From NCBI RefSeq assembly GCF_030913655.1, contig NZ_CP133189.1:2418001-2482000 (forward strand): a DNA stretch of 64,000 nucleotides. Direction: 5' to 3'. The translations under genes were made by a program, and so were the position numbers. Position 1 is the stretch's first letter. Every line of letters starts with the position of its first letter. The notes beneath the pieces were generated by a model that saw only the letters and a list, made by a program, of their open reading frames with translations, was not told where the DNA came from and did no database searches. Shown here piece by piece: positions 27,398 through 36,953 of this stretch. The DNA is from Clostridium sp. MB40-C1 (GTDB taxonomy: Bacteria; Bacillota; Clostridia; Clostridiales; Clostridiaceae).

Positions 27398-28486
27398 TTA
27401 TATTGCTTTTTTTTCTACCTTGTTAAAGTTCATTATGTCTATAAATTTATCAAACAAATAAGAAGAATCCTCAGGTCCTGGTGCTCCTTCTGGATGAAAT
27501 TGTACTGAATAAACTGGTAAATACTTATGCTTTATACCTTCTACTGTGTTATCATTTAAGTTTATATGAGTAATTATAATGTCTTTATCTTTTATACTCT
27601 CTTTATCAACTGCATATCCATGATTTTGAGATGTTATATATGCTTTATCCTTTTCTATATCATATACTCCATGATTTCCTCCACGATGTCCAAACTTCAT
27701 TTTATAAGTATCTCCTCCAAAAGCTAGGGCTAATATTTGGTGGCCTAAACATATTCCAAAAGTAGGTTTTTCTTTTACTATTTTTTTAACAGTCTCAACA
27801 ACTTCAGGTACATCTTTTGGATCTCCGGGTCCATTGCTAAGCATAACTCCATCAGGATTAATATTAATTATCTCTTCAAAACTAGTATTGTAAGGAACTA
27901 CTGTTATATCACAATCTCTGAGCTTTAGATTTTCTATTATATTTTGCTTTGCACCAAAATCCATTAATACTACTTTTTTACCTTTACCAGGTATATTTAT
28001 AATTTGCTTAGTACTTACTTCTTCAACAAATTTTGTTTTAATTTTATATTCCTTTATGTGCTTATCTAACTCTCCTGTTGTTAAGTTTTCACTAGTTATA
28101 ACACACTTCATAGCTCCATGATCTCTTATTATCTTAGTTATATTTCTTGTATCAACTTCGCATATAGCTACAGTATTCATTCTTTCAAGCATGTCACTTA
28201 AACTTTCCTCACTCATATAATTAGATGGCTCTTCACAAATAGACTTAACTATAAACCCTTTAGCATATATTTTTTCTGATTCATTTTCATATTTATTTAC
28301 TCCATAATTTCCTATGAGGGGATAAGTCATATTTATAACTTGTCCAGCATAAGATGGGTCAGTTAGTATTTCTTGATAACCCGTCATAGAAGTATTAAAA
28401 ACCAACTCACCTACCGCTATACCTTTTGCTCCAAAACATTTTCCATAAAAAGTTACTCCATTTTCCAAGTATAATATTCCCTTCAC
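27398..28486 (-). CDS. carA: Carbamoyl-phosphate synthase small (glutaminase) subunit
   Basis: A 362-residue protein with the CPSase small-chain N-domain (FNTSMTGYQEILTDPSY signature) and a class I glutamine amidotransferase domain with nucleophile Cys in GICLGHQ and the His/Glu pair in QFHPEG. It supplies ammonia to CarB. The start is a GTG preceded by GAGGAGG. The 590-nt leader carries two PyrR-type attenuators, so expression falls when UMP is high. carA, however, is far from the pyr operon at 38-44 kb in this window. Confidence 0.97.
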   Translation of the reverse strand: MKGILYLENGVTFYGKCFGAKGIAVGELVFNTSMTGYQEILTDPSYAGQVINMTYPLIGNYGVNKYENESEKIYAKGFIVKSICEEPSNYMSEESLSDMLERMNTVAICEVDTRNITKIIRDHGAMKCVITSENLTTGELDKHIKEYKIKTKFVEEVSTKQIINIPGKGKKVVLMDFGAKQNIIENLKLRDCDITVVPYNTSFEEIININPDGVMLSNGPGDPKDVPEVVETVKKIVKEKPTFGICLGHQILALAFGGDTYKMKFGHRGGNHGVYDIEKDKAYITSQNHGYAVDKESIKDKDIIITHINLNDNTVEGIKHKYLPVYSVQFHPEGAPGPEDSSYLFDKFIDIMNFNKVEKKAI

Positions 28487-28709
28487 TATGTTTTCCTCCT
28501 CATAATTATAAATTTAAATTCATCTTTAAATCTAATATACCTATGCAAATTTATTCACAAATATTTTCAATACACCACTAATTTTTATATAATAACTTCG
28601 AATATTCACATATTTATTCTATTCTTGTTTATTAATATTTATTCATAAAAATATTATATTTATACAAGATTATCATTTTAAACTTTTCATGTCAATATTA
28701 CATAAAAAA

Positions 28710-28735
28710 AACCTTCTACTCGAGAGTAGAAGGTT
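28710..28735 (-). terminator. Attenuator terminator 2 of the carAB leader
   Basis: AACCTTCTACT-CTCG-AGTAGAAGGTT followed by eight T on the minus strand. Its 5' arm (ACCTT) can pair with the 3' arm of the preceding PyrR element (AAGGT), as in pyr antiterminators. Confidence 0.9.
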
Positions 28736-28787
28736 GAATTTTCTAAAAGGATATACTTTTCTCCTTAATATAAGCTAAATTCTCCCA

Positions 28788-28818
28788 CCTTTTTAATCTC
28801 TCTGGACTAAATTAAAGG
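28788..28818 (-). promoter_or_regulatory. PyrR-binding element 2 of the carAB leader
   Basis: The RNA reads CCTTTAATTTAGTCCAGAGA then GATTAAAAAGG. CCTTT/AAAGG close the stem and AGTCCAGAGAGAUU matches the PyrR-binding loop consensus. A terminator follows. Confidence 0.88.
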
Positions 28819-28904
28819 TATAATTCTAATTTAATTTTTAACTATGTTTTAAAAAATTTTTAAAAATAAACATTCATTTAAAACAAAATATGCATAAATA
28901 AAAA

Positions 28905-28925
28905 ACTTCTGCTGAAGGCAGAAGT
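28905..28925 (-). terminator. Attenuator terminator 1 of the carAB leader
   Basis: ACTTCTGC-CTTCA-GCAGAAGT followed by TTTTTATTTAT. GCCTT in its 5' half complements AAGGC of PyrR element 1. Confidence 0.88.
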
Positions 28926-28967
28926 GTAATACAAATCAATAGTTACTAAGTTATAACTGTATCATCG

Positions 28968-28998
28968 CCTTTTTAGCCTCTCGGACTATGTTAAAGGT
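28968..28998 (-). promoter_or_regulatory. PyrR-binding element 1 of the carAB leader
   Basis: The RNA reads AACCTTTAACATAGTCCGAG then AGGCTAAAAAGG; AGTCCGAGAGGCU is an excellent PyrR loop. It begins about 80 nt after the predicted transcription start. Confidence 0.9.
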
Positions 28999-29085
28999 TA
29001 TTTATTAAATTATTTACCATATGCGTAATATTAGTAATACTAACACTATCATTTTAGATAACCATTTCTAAAACTTATTTATAAG

Positions 29086-29114
29086 ATAATAACATAATAA
29101 AAGGAGGTTGTCAA
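29086..29114 (-). promoter_or_regulatory. Consensus sigma-A promoter of carAB
   Basis: TTGACA, 17 bp, TATTAT on the minus strand, giving a leader of about 590 nt with two attenuators. The rest of the 28487-29382 gap is AT-rich and also holds the divergent pflB promoter region. Confidence 0.85.
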
Positions 29115-29122
29115 CATACTTT

Positions 29123-29140
29123 TAGTTATTTTTTTAACAA
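29123..29140. promoter_or_regulatory. Candidate Rex operator upstream of pflB (distal)
   Basis: TAGTTAT-TTTT-TTAACAA matches the Rex palindrome TTGTTAA-N4-TTAACAA at 12 of 14 positions; the right half is perfect. Confidence 0.4.
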
Positions 29141-29251
29141 TGTGTAATTTTTATACATTTTATCATATTTTTATTAATACGAATATTAAATATTTTTATT
29201 ATGTTTATATTCGTATATAATCGTTCAATAAATATTTTTTTATAAAAAACA

Positions 29252-29280
29252 TTAACTTTTTTGTATTTTTGTCGTATAAT
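29252..29280 (+). promoter_or_regulatory. Putative sigma-A promoter of pflB
   Basis: TTAACT, 17 bp, TATAAT, giving a 5' leader of about 95 nt. An ACGAATAT / ATATTCGT inverted repeat lies upstream. Confidence 0.65.
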
Positions 29281-29332
29281 CTATATAAGCACTTTTAAAT
29301 TAGAATTTTAAATTTTATTTTGTAATGTAATA

Positions 29333-29350
29333 TTGATATTTTTTTAACAA
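29333..29350. promoter_or_regulatory. Candidate Rex operator downstream of the pflB start site
   Basis: TTGATAT-TTTT-TTAACAA matches the Rex palindrome at 12 of 14 positions, between the predicted start site and the ribosome binding site, a position suited to a roadblock repressor. Confidence 0.4.
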
Positions 29351-29382
29351 TTTATATATATATATTTTTAGGAGGCGCATAT

Positions 29383-31629
29383 ATGTTTAAAGAATGGACT
29401 AATTTTATTGAAGGTAATTGGACTAAATCTATAGACGTAAGAAACTTTATACAAAAAAACTATACTTTATATGAAGGTAATAATGATTTCCTTAAAGGTC
29501 CTACTATAAAGACTAAAACTATCTGGGATAAAACATACACTCTTATAGTAGAAGAATTAAAAAAAGGTGTGCTTGACATCGAAACTGAAAAATTTTCAAG
29601 TATAGATAACTTTGATGCAGCTTATCTAGATAAAGATAACGAAATTATTTTTGGATTTCAAAGTGATGCTCCTTTTAAAAGACTAGCTAACCCTTATGGC
29701 GGAATGAGAATGGTTCAGCAGTCTTTAAAAGAATATGGCTATGAACTAAAAGATGGACTTAAAGAAACTTTTAGTGAATTTAGAAAAACCCACAATGAAG
29801 GAGTTTTTGATGCTTATACTAAGGAAACTAAAACAGCAAGGCACGTGGGCCTTTTAACTGGACTTCCTGATGCTTATGGTCGTGGAAGAATCATTGGTGA
29901 CTATAGACGAATTCCTTTATATGGTATGGATTTTCTTATAAAAGAAAAGGAAAAAGACTTTAAAAATTTAAAAAACCTTGGTTTGGAAGAAACTATCAGA
30001 TTACGTGAAGAAGTTTCTGAGCAAATAAGAGCAATGAAAAGAACAAAAAAGCTAGCAGAAAGTTATGGAATAGATATTTCAAAACCTGCAAAAAATGCTA
30101 GGGATGCTGTACAATTTCTTTATTTAGGTTATTTAGCAGGTGTTAGAGAAAATAATGGTGCTGCTATGTCTTTAGGTAGAGTTTCAACATTTATAGATAT
30201 ATATATGGAAAGAGATTTACGTAACGGATTAATAAATGAGGATGAAGCTCAAGAAATAATAGACCAATTTGTAATAAAATTAAGGTCTATAAGACATCTT
30301 AGAACCCCTGAATACAATGAATTATTTGCAGGAGATCCTAACTGGATAACAGAATCAATTGGTGGTGTAAGTATAAACGGAAAACCACTAGTTACAAAAA
30401 CTTCTTTTAGACTTCTTCATACTTTAACAAACTTAGGTCCTGCTCCTGAACCTAATATGACTGTATTGTGGTCAGAAAAGCTACCAGAAAGCTTCAAAAA
30501 ATATTGTGCTGAAATGTCTATAAAAACTGATTCTATTCAGTATGAAAATGATGATCTTATGAGACCTATATATGGAGATGATTATGGAATTTCCTGCTGT
30601 GTTTCTGCAATGGCAATCGGAAAACAAATGCAATTTTTTGGTGCTCGTTCAAACCTTGCTAAATCTTTATTATACGCCATTAATGGTGGTATTGATGAGA
30701 TGCAAAAAGAGGACAATGGAGATTTAATTAACGTTGTACCTGGAATTGCACCAGTAAAAGATGAAATATTAGATTATAAAAAAATAAAAGAAAATTATTG
30801 GAAGGTTCTAGAATATGTTGCAGAACTTTATGTTAACACAATGAATACTATTCATTATATGCATGATAAGTATGCTTATGAATCAGCTCAAATGTGCCTT
30901 CATGATACTCAAGTGCATAGATTTATGGCTTTTGGAATAGCTGGTCTTTCTTGCGTTGCAGATTCATTAAGTGCAATAAAATATGCTAAAGTTAGACCTA
31001 TAAGAAATGAAAATGGACTAGCTGTAAATTTTGAAGTAGAAGGTGATTATCCTAAGTTCGGAAATGATGATGATAGAGTTGATGATATAGCTATCGAAGT
31101 AGTTAAAAAATTCTCATCAGAACTAAAAAAACACCCTACTTATAGAAATGCAGAACATACATTATCTGCATTAACTATAACTTCTAATGTTGTTTATGGT
31201 AAAAAAACAGGAACTACTCCTGATGGTAGAAAAAAAGGAGAAGCTTTAGCACCTGGAGCTAACCCAATGCACGGAAGAGATTTAAATGGAGCTTTAGCAT
31301 CTCTTAATTCAGTTGCTAAAATTCCTTATAGAGAATGGTGTCAAGATGGAGTATCTAATACATTCTCTATAGTTCCAAATGCTCTTGGCAAAGATGAATA
31401 TGTACAAATAGATAATTTAGTAAGTATACTTGACGGTTATTTTAGTCAAGGAGGATTCCACTTAAATGTTAATGTGTTAAACCGAGAAACTTTAATTGCC
31501 GCTATGGAAAACCCTGAAAAATACCCTACATTAACTATAAGAGTTTCAGGATATGCTGTTCATTTTAATAGACTTACTAAAGCTCAACAAATGGAAGTAA
31601 TAAAAAGAACTTTCCATGAGACAATGTAA
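29383..31629 (+). CDS. pflB: Formate C-acetyltransferase (pyruvate formate-lyase)
   Basis: A 748-residue glycyl-radical enzyme that converts pyruvate and CoA to acetyl-CoA and formate. The adjacent active-site cysteines lie in GISCCVSAM (near residue 407) and the radical glycine in RVSGYAV (Gly723). The length matches PflB. The Shine-Dalgarno is GGAGG eight bases before the ATG. The activase gene follows after 132 bp, with a terminator-like hairpin between them. The enzyme is oxygen-labile when active, which supports a strict anaerobe. Confidence 0.97.
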   Translation: MFKEWTNFIEGNWTKSIDVRNFIQKNYTLYEGNNDFLKGPTIKTKTIWDKTYTLIVEELKKGVLDIETEKFSSIDNFDAAYLDKDNEIIFGFQSDAPFKRLANPYGGMRMVQQSLKEYGYELKDGLKETFSEFRKTHNEGVFDAYTKETKTARHVGLLTGLPDAYGRGRIIGDYRRIPLYGMDFLIKEKEKDFKNLKNLGLEETIRLREEVSEQIRAMKRTKKLAESYGIDISKPAKNARDAVQFLYLGYLAGVRENNGAAMSLGRVSTFIDIYMERDLRNGLINEDEAQEIIDQFVIKLRSIRHLRTPEYNELFAGDPNWITESIGGVSINGKPLVTKTSFRLLHTLTNLGPAPEPNMTVLWSEKLPESFKKYCAEMSIKTDSIQYENDDLMRPIYGDDYGISCCVSAMAIGKQMQFFGARSNLAKSLLYAINGGIDEMQKEDNGDLINVVPGIAPVKDEILDYKKIKENYWKVLEYVAELYVNTMNTIHYMHDKYAYESAQMCLHDTQVHRFMAFGIAGLSCVADSLSAIKYAKVRPIRNENGLAVNFEVEGDYPKFGNDDDRVDDIAIEVVKKFSSELKKHPTYRNAEHTLSALTITSNVVYGKKTGTTPDGRKKGEALAPGANPMHGRDLNGALASLNSVAKIPYREWCQDGVSNTFSIVPNALGKDEYVQIDNLVSILDGYFSQGGFHLNVNVLNRETLIAAMENPEKYPTLTIRVSGYAVHFNRLTKAQQMEVIKRTFHETM

Positions 31630-31638
31630 TACTTAATC

Positions 31639-31670
31639 TAATAAAGCAAGCATAATAGCTTGCTTTATTA
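31639..31670 (+). terminator. Terminator-like hairpin between pflB and pflA
   Basis: TAATAAAGCAAGC-ATAATA-GCTTGCTTTATTA. Tails are short, so it may reduce rather than stop read-through into pflA. Confidence 0.65.
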
Positions 31671-31761
31671 TTAGATTATAGTAAAAAGCTTCTGTTAAAG
31701 TTGAATTAGATTTATTTGGATGTGCCTTATTAAATATTGAACTTAAGGGCAGGTGGTATAA

Positions 31762-32463
31762 ATGATAAATGGTAGAATTCATTCTTTTGAAAGTATGGGG
31801 CTTGTGGATGGACCTGGCATTAGAAATGTAATCTTTTTTCAAGGATGTCCTCTTAGATGTATGTTTTGTCATAATCCTGACACTTGGGATTTCAATATTG
31901 GAACTGAAATTTCTAGTAAAGACCTAATAAACAAAATAATGAAATTCAAACCTTACTTTAGAAACAATGGAGGAGTTACATTTTCTGGTGGAGAACCTTT
32001 GATGCAGCCTGAATTTCTCCTTGAAATGTTGAAGCTATGTAAAGAAAATAATATCCATACAGCCATAGATACTTCTGGGTACGGAATAGGAAATTATGAT
32101 GAACTACTGAAATATACAGACTTAGTACTCTTAGATATAAAGCATGTAAACAATGAAGATTTTAAAAACCTTACAGGAGTAACCATAGACAAACTTAAAG
32201 AATTTATAGAGGCTATTAATTTATCTTATACTAAAGTTTGGATAAGACATGTTGTAGTTCCTGGAATTACAGACTCTGAATCTCATATAGAAGAATTAAA
32301 ACACTTTATAAAAACAATAAAAAATGTGGAAAAAGTAGAATTGCTCCCTTATCATACTTTAGGAGTAGAAAAATACAAAATTTTAAACAAGGAATATAAA
32401 TTAAGTCATGTAAAACCTATGGATAAATTCTTATGTAAAGCTCTCGAGAAAAAACTCCAATAA
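31762..32463 (+). CDS. pflA: Pyruvate formate-lyase activating enzyme
   Basis: A 233-residue radical SAM protein with the cluster motif Cys29-x3-Cys33-x2-Cys36 (GCPLRCMFC) and the SAM-binding TFSGGEPL. It generates the glycyl radical on PflB. The start is an ATG behind AGGTGG. The N-terminal GRIHSFESMGLVDGPGIR is typical of PflA. No second ferredoxin insert is present, which separates it from glycerol dehydratase activators. Confidence 0.96.
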   Translation: MINGRIHSFESMGLVDGPGIRNVIFFQGCPLRCMFCHNPDTWDFNIGTEISSKDLINKIMKFKPYFRNNGGVTFSGGEPLMQPEFLLEMLKLCKENNIHTAIDTSGYGIGNYDELLKYTDLVLLDIKHVNNEDFKNLTGVTIDKLKEFIEAINLSYTKVWIRHVVVPGITDSESHIEELKHFIKTIKNVEKVELLPYHTLGVEKYKILNKEYKLSHVKPMDKFLCKALEKKLQ

Positions 32464-32479
32464 AGGCTTAAATACCTAG

Positions 32480-32523
32480 ATGTAACCTTCAGATGTAAAA
32501 AAAATTTTACCTGAAGGTTGCAT
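32480..32523 (+). terminator. Terminator of pflA
   Basis: ATGTAACCTTCAG and CTGAAGGTTGCAT arms with inner GTAAAA/TTTTAC pairing, tail TTTCTGTTT. Confidence 0.75.
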
Positions 32524-32544
32524 TTCTGTTTACCTGTATTTTAA

Positions 32545-33810
32545 CTATTTATAATCTTTCACCCATTCATATAAAGGATCAATACCATTTTTATAATCTC
32601 CTACAGTTTCTTCTATATGTATTTCTGGGATAGTTACTCCATACTGTGTTAAGTCCACTGGGTCAATAGAACATCCTAAGCTTATCTTACTGTTTGGAAG
32701 TGTAAAAAAATCTACATTATAAAATTTAAGAGGTTGTCCAGGTTTTTCCCCTAAAATAATTACTTTATTTGGATACCAAGCTTTTAAATGAACTGCATTT
32801 ACAATAGCAGCTGAAAATGTGGCTGGACCAACAAATATAAATGTTTTAACTTGTGATAACTCAGATTCTAAATCTTGATATAAATTTTCTAATAGTTTAC
32901 AATTACCGCCTCTATTATATCTTAAGTCTATTATTAACTTATCAAAATTTTCATTAGATATAGCTTTACGTAATTTAGTACTAAACTCTCCAAATCCATG
33001 CTTGATTTCTTTATCTTTAACTGTTATTGCCTCATGACATATATTATACTGAAAATACAGTGTTTTATCATCTTTAACATATCTATACCAATAATTATGG
33101 TCATATACATCTTGGTCATATTGAGCTCTAATTGGTTTTTTAGAAGATAAACCACTTAATTTACTTAAACTCTCATATGATAAATTTTTAATAGGATTAA
33201 TACTAATGCTTTCTTCTTTACTATCACTCTTAAAAGTAAAATTAGCTTTTTCTTTATCTGTTATTCCATAGTATTTTAGTATATAGTACCATATAATCAT
33301 CCCTGAATTAACATATCTTAAACTTTGCTCATTTTCATAAGATGGTAAACTATTTATTTTATTTAATATATCTTTTACAGGAATATCATTAATTTTTATA
33401 AGTTCCTTTCCTAAAATTGATTTGAATTTCTCATCTACTGATATAACTATTAATTTATCTTTAAACCATTTAAAATCCATAGGATATTTCTTTGCATATA
33501 AACTTGGCATATCCAAACTAGTATGTGCATCTCTTAAAGTTGCTAAAATTTCTTGCAATCTTAATTCTATCTCATACTCCTTTAAATTAGGAACATCTTT
33601 TTTTAATCTTTCAATTGATTTATTAAAGTTTTTCTTTGATACCTTTAAATACATATTAGGATGATTTTTATTTAAAATTGTTACAACATAATCAATGTCT
33701 TCTAACCATTTTTTATTTCTTTGTTCTTCATATTTTGTTTTGCCTAAAATACCTATTAACAAACATATTATAAGTACCCCAAACACCTTTTTGTTTTTAA
33801 TAATATTCAT
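32545..33810 (-). CDS. S41-like peptidase, membrane-anchored
   Basis: A 421-residue protein with an N-terminal signal-anchor (about residues 9-24), a helical region with LRDAHTSL, a central domain and the S41 core: DLRYNRGGN followed by the nucleophile-type Ser in VGPATFSAA and ILGEKPGQP. No PDZ domain is obvious, unlike CtpA. The same fold is found in clostridial extracellular tail-specific-type proteases. It is probably an extracytoplasmic protease of unknown substrate. It stands alone, convergent with pflA. Confidence 0.78.
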   Translation of the reverse strand: MNIIKNKKVFGVLIICLLIGILGKTKYEEQRNKKWLEDIDYVVTILNKNHPNMYLKVSKKNFNKSIERLKKDVPNLKEYEIELRLQEILATLRDAHTSLDMPSLYAKKYPMDFKWFKDKLIVISVDEKFKSILGKELIKINDIPVKDILNKINSLPSYENEQSLRYVNSGMIIWYYILKYYGITDKEKANFTFKSDSKEESISINPIKNLSYESLSKLSGLSSKKPIRAQYDQDVYDHNYWYRYVKDDKTLYFQYNICHEAITVKDKEIKHGFGEFSTKLRKAISNENFDKLIIDLRYNRGGNCKLLENLYQDLESELSQVKTFIFVGPATFSAAIVNAVHLKAWYPNKVIILGEKPGQPLKFYNVDFFTLPNSKISLGCSIDPVDLTQYGVTIPEIHIEETVGDYKNGIDPLYEWVKDYK

Positions 33811-34183
33811 CCTTATTCCCCCTAAATTACATATACATTAGAAAATCTGACTTTCCTCAATTACTAATTTATTGTAATTATACACATTTTTATAATTACT
33901 TTTCAAATTAAACTATAAAGAAAGTCTTATGAATAATAACGTTATATAATTTAAGTTGAAATAAATCCAATCTAATACAAGTATTACTTGTTTAAATTTA
34001 ATATGTATTTTCTAAAAATTGCTTTTTAATTTTAACCTTTTATCAATTTAACTATATTACATACCATTCTATAACTTTTACATTTCTTTTTAATTCTATC
34101 GTTAAATATAATTTTTAAAATAAAAAAGCCCAGAGAAATATCTGGACTTTTTGTTTTAATCCCAATTTTAATGGAAACTGCTC
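33811..34183. other. Intergenic region, AT-rich, no gene seen
   Basis: Contains the terminator of the AAA/nuclease-like gene (34127-34148) and presumably the promoter of the S41-like gene. I see nothing else. Confidence 0.6.
34127..34148 (-). terminator. Terminator of the AAA/PD-(D/E)XK protein gene
   Basis: AGTCCAGA-TATTTC-TCTGGGCT followed by TTTTTTATTTT. Confidence 0.85.
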
Positions 34184-35878
34184 CTATAGCTTCTCAAAAT
34201 AAACATCCTTCTTACCTATAACAATAACCACTATTTTTCTAACCTTTTCTTTTCCAAGTCCTTTTTCTATTTGATAGCTTTCATCATAGCCTTTTAGCTG
34301 CTCTAGTGCCTGTTCCTTTGTTTCTTGAAGTTTTTTTCTATCACTTTCTCTTATATATTTAAGTTCTATTATCCATTCATAATCTACATATTCCTTATAC
34401 TGAACTGCCTTTGTAAGAAAAATATCTATATAACCCTTCTCTACTTCTCTTTCGCTGTCTATTACATACATTTTATTCATATTCAAAAGTGTCATCATTA
34501 TAACCTTAATATATTTTTCATCAAAGTTTTGAAGATCTCTATTAGATAATTTCTCAAGTATATCTTTAACACATTCTATAAAATCCTCAATTTTCCCTTG
34601 TCTTTGCATTTTAGATATGCTGTCCATTATCTTTCTATTATCTATTTCTATATTAACTCTTAATTTTTCCAAGAATTGTTCCCAAAATATTTCCCTTATA
34701 ACTTGGTTTGGAATTCCTAGTTCTACTTCATATCCTAAGGATTTCTTTATTGTAAGCATTCCTAAATAATATAAAAGAGAGATAAAATTCTCCTTATTAT
34801 TGAACATAGTTTCCAGATTGAACCTATCTACTATTCTTGACACTAAAGCTTCTTCCCTCATTATTTCTTCTACTGTTTTTTCATCTTTGAAATTTAATGC
34901 TATTTTATTAACTCTTCCGTAATCAGTTTTTACATTGTTATCAATCATTTCATGAGGATATTCATAATTGCTAACCAAATATTTTATAAAATATAACGCC
35001 ATATCTGAATTATAAATTTTATTTCTTCCATTTCTACTAAAAAGATATCCATTATAATATTTTCTCATATCAGCTATAACTTTATCTATATCCATAAATT
35101 CTTCAACCTTAAATTCTTTTAGCATACATATAACTTCTTCTTCAGTAAAACCTAATGCTCCATTTAATCTTGGATTCATAGTCAAGTTATCTGTTATATT
35201 AAATCCACTGGTTAAGTCATCTAGCATTATTGGACTAACCCCTGTCATGAAAATTCTTGAAATACTATCAACTGTGCCTTCTTTAAGGGCCTTATAAAAG
35301 GTTCTAACATACCCTTCACCAGCTATTAAATTGTAATATAAATCTTTATTTGCATTCATAATATCATTAGCAAAGTTATCATATTCATCTATCAATACTA
35401 TTATTTTTTTATTATTTTTTTTAGTTATTCTCCTTATATATTCCAAAGCCTTTTCAGCACTGTCAATATGTTCCGGCAATTCATATTCATTAAGCATTTC
35501 ACCATATTTGTCTAAAAATTCCCTTAAACTTGATAAAACCTTAAAATCAAAACTTTCTATTAATTTTTCTTTGCTCTGAGTTGTATCTATCCCTGCAAAA
35601 CTTATTTTAAATACTAGATAAGTATTCCTTTCCTGTGTAGGATTTTTTCCTATATAAAGATTTCCAAAAAGTGATTCAAATTTATCTTTTTTATTTATAT
35701 CATAATATTTTTCTAACATTGATGTAAAAAGACTTTTTCCAAACCTTCTTGGTCGTATAAAAAACTGATATGGTGGAAATTGTTCTAGTATTTCTATATA
35801 TTTTGTCTTATCTACATAAATATAGTTTTCTTCTATAAGCCTTTCAAAATTGGATATGCCATAAGGTATTTTTCTCAT
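34184..35878 (-). CDS. AAA-ATPase-like / PD-(D/E)XK nuclease superfamily protein (DUF1703 type)
   Basis: A 564-residue two-domain protein. The N-terminal AAA-ATPase_like domain has the family start PYGISNFERLIEENYIYVDKT, a Walker A-like RPRRFGKSL (about 42-50) and Walker B VLIDEYDNF. The C-terminal DUF1703 domain carries a PD-(D/E)XK pattern (GYIDIFLT then WIIELKYI). The family is abundant and mobile in anaerobes such as clostridia and Bacteroides; its role is unknown, with defence or repetitive-element functions proposed. The ATG at 35878 follows GGAGG; an ATG 12 bp earlier contains that site. It is solitary, with its own terminator. Confidence 0.88.
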   Translation of the reverse strand: MRKIPYGISNFERLIEENYIYVDKTKYIEILEQFPPYQFFIRPRRFGKSLFTSMLEKYYDINKKDKFESLFGNLYIGKNPTQERNTYLVFKISFAGIDTTQSKEKLIESFDFKVLSSLREFLDKYGEMLNEYELPEHIDSAEKALEYIRRITKKNNKKIIVLIDEYDNFANDIMNANKDLYYNLIAGEGYVRTFYKALKEGTVDSISRIFMTGVSPIMLDDLTSGFNITDNLTMNPRLNGALGFTEEEVICMLKEFKVEEFMDIDKVIADMRKYYNGYLFSRNGRNKIYNSDMALYFIKYLVSNYEYPHEMIDNNVKTDYGRVNKIALNFKDEKTVEEIMREEALVSRIVDRFNLETMFNNKENFISLLYYLGMLTIKKSLGYEVELGIPNQVIREIFWEQFLEKLRVNIEIDNRKIMDSISKMQRQGKIEDFIECVKDILEKLSNRDLQNFDEKYIKVIMMTLLNMNKMYVIDSEREVEKGYIDIFLTKAVQYKEYVDYEWIIELKYIRESDRKKLQETKEQALEQLKGYDESYQIEKGLGKEKVRKIVVIVIGKKDVYFEKL

Positions 35879-35937
35879 ATAATCCTCCATTTTGAACTTA
35901 ATTATATTTTCACTTCACATTGATACTTCTATATAAT

Positions 35938-35987
35938 AGGCTATGTTTTAAATTATAGTTCATCAATAAATTAATAAAACATAACCT
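35938..35987. repeat. Inverted repeat upstream of the AAA/nuclease gene
   Basis: AGGCTATGTTTTA and TAAAACATAACCT arms with one mismatch, spacer 24 bp. It may be a remnant terminator or operator; function unknown. Confidence 0.5.
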
Positions 35988-36103
35988 AATGATATTATAC
36001 CATATGAGGTTTATTTAATGTGTACACTACCCCCACTTAATAAAAATGCCTCTCACTTCTATTAAGGAAAAAAGTGAACGGATACATAAAAAATTATTTT
36101 ACA

Positions 36104-36132
36104 TTGACAAATGGAATAATACTTGTTATCCT
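36104..36132 (+). promoter_or_regulatory. Sigma-A promoter of the tetR-type gene
   Basis: TTGACA, 17 bp, TATCCT; the operator overlaps the -10 box, consistent with autorepression. Confidence 0.75.
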
Positions 36133-36160
36133 GTATACATACTATTGGTATGTATACAGG
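36130..36160. promoter_or_regulatory. TetR-family operator 1
   Basis: Perfect 13-bp arms CCTGTATACATAC and GTATGTATACAGG with a 5-bp spacer, between the -10 box and the ribosome binding site (the right arm runs into the GGAGG). The core ATACATAC-N5-GTATGTAT recurs before the MFS gene. Confidence 0.85.
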
Positions 36161-36171
36161 AGGTGTACGAT

Positions 36172-36831
36172 GTGGCAAGAAATAAATATCCAGAGGAAAC
36201 TGTAAACAGAATCTTAGAGGTATCTCTGAAGCTGTTCATGGAAAAAGGCTATGAACACACCTCTATTCAGAATATTATCGATGAATTAGGCGGACTAACA
36301 AAGGGCGCTATCTATCATCATTTCAAGTCTAAAGAAGATATTTTGTTAGCTGTTGCGGAAGATATTTACAAAGAAACAGACATACGCCTATCTGCTATTC
36401 GTGATGATAAAAGATTGAATGGCTTACAGAGATTGCAGAAAATGTTCCATTCTTCTTTGGAAAGTCCATCACAGTATGAAATGTTTTCTGTTGCACCAAA
36501 TCTTCTAAAAAACCCACAAATTCTAGCTATTCAATTACAAGGTATCATTGATGAAACAGTACCATTTTATATTCTACCTGTTATTGAACAAGGTATTGCA
36601 GACGGCTCCATTCAAACAGATTACCCCAAGGAGCTTTCAGAGGTTTTAATGTTACTTACCAACATGTGGCTAAATCCTATGATTTTTGCAGTTTCTTCAA
36701 CCGAAATGCTGAACAAGTGCCGGTTTTTTCAAAAAATCCTACTGAGCTTGGGGCTTGATTTAATTGATGACCGAATGCTAGAACTCTTTGACCAATACAC
36801 CAAGCTGTATGAAGAGAAAAAGAATAAATAG
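36172..36831 (+). CDS. TetR/AcrR-family repressor of the adjacent MFS pump
   Basis: A 219-residue repressor starting at a GTG (VARNKYPEE) seven bases after GGAGG; an ORF of the same frame extends 126 bp upstream across the promoter and operator and cannot be the real start. The N-terminal TetR helix-turn-helix spans about residues 8-55 (TSIQNIIDEL, LTKGAIYHHF); the rest is the ligand-binding domain. It is followed by an MFS exporter gene that carries the same operator, so it almost certainly represses both. Codon use looks less AT-extreme than the neighbours, which suggests acquisition together with the MFS gene (inference). Confidence 0.93.
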   Translation: MARNKYPEETVNRILEVSLKLFMEKGYEHTSIQNIIDELGGLTKGAIYHHFKSKEDILLAVAEDIYKETDIRLSAIRDDKRLNGLQRLQKMFHSSLESPSQYEMFSVAPNLLKNPQILAIQLQGIIDETVPFYILPVIEQGIADGSIQTDYPKELSEVLMLLTNMWLNPMIFAVSSTEMLNKCRFFQKILLSLGLDLIDDRMLELFDQYTKLYEEKKNK

Positions 36832-36835
36832 TCTG

Positions 36836-36871
36836 TAAAAATAACTGCTCAGAGAGAGCAGATTATTTTTA
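36836..36871 (+). terminator. Terminator of the tetR-type gene
   Basis: TAAAAATAA-CTGCTC and GAGCAG-ATTATTTTTA form a long stem directly after the stop, followed by the MFS promoter region. Confidence 0.75.
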
Positions 36872-36876
36872 CTATT

Positions 36877-36897
36877 ATACATACCAACCGTATGTAT
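36877..36897. promoter_or_regulatory. TetR-family operator 2, upstream of the MFS gene
   Basis: ATACATAC-CAACC-GTATGTAT: perfect 8-bp arms with a 5-bp spacer, the same core as operator 1. It lies about 57 bp before the MFS start. Confidence 0.85.
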
Positions 36898-36953
36898 GAA
36901 AAGGAGAATATAACATAGTTGATACACAAAATATTCATTGGAGGTTATTTAAT

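Noticed and set aside
36046-36171. N-terminal extension of the tetR-type gene upstream of the GTG start
   Set aside because: It covers the -35, -10 and operator and has no ribosome binding site; the GTG with GGAGG is clearly better.
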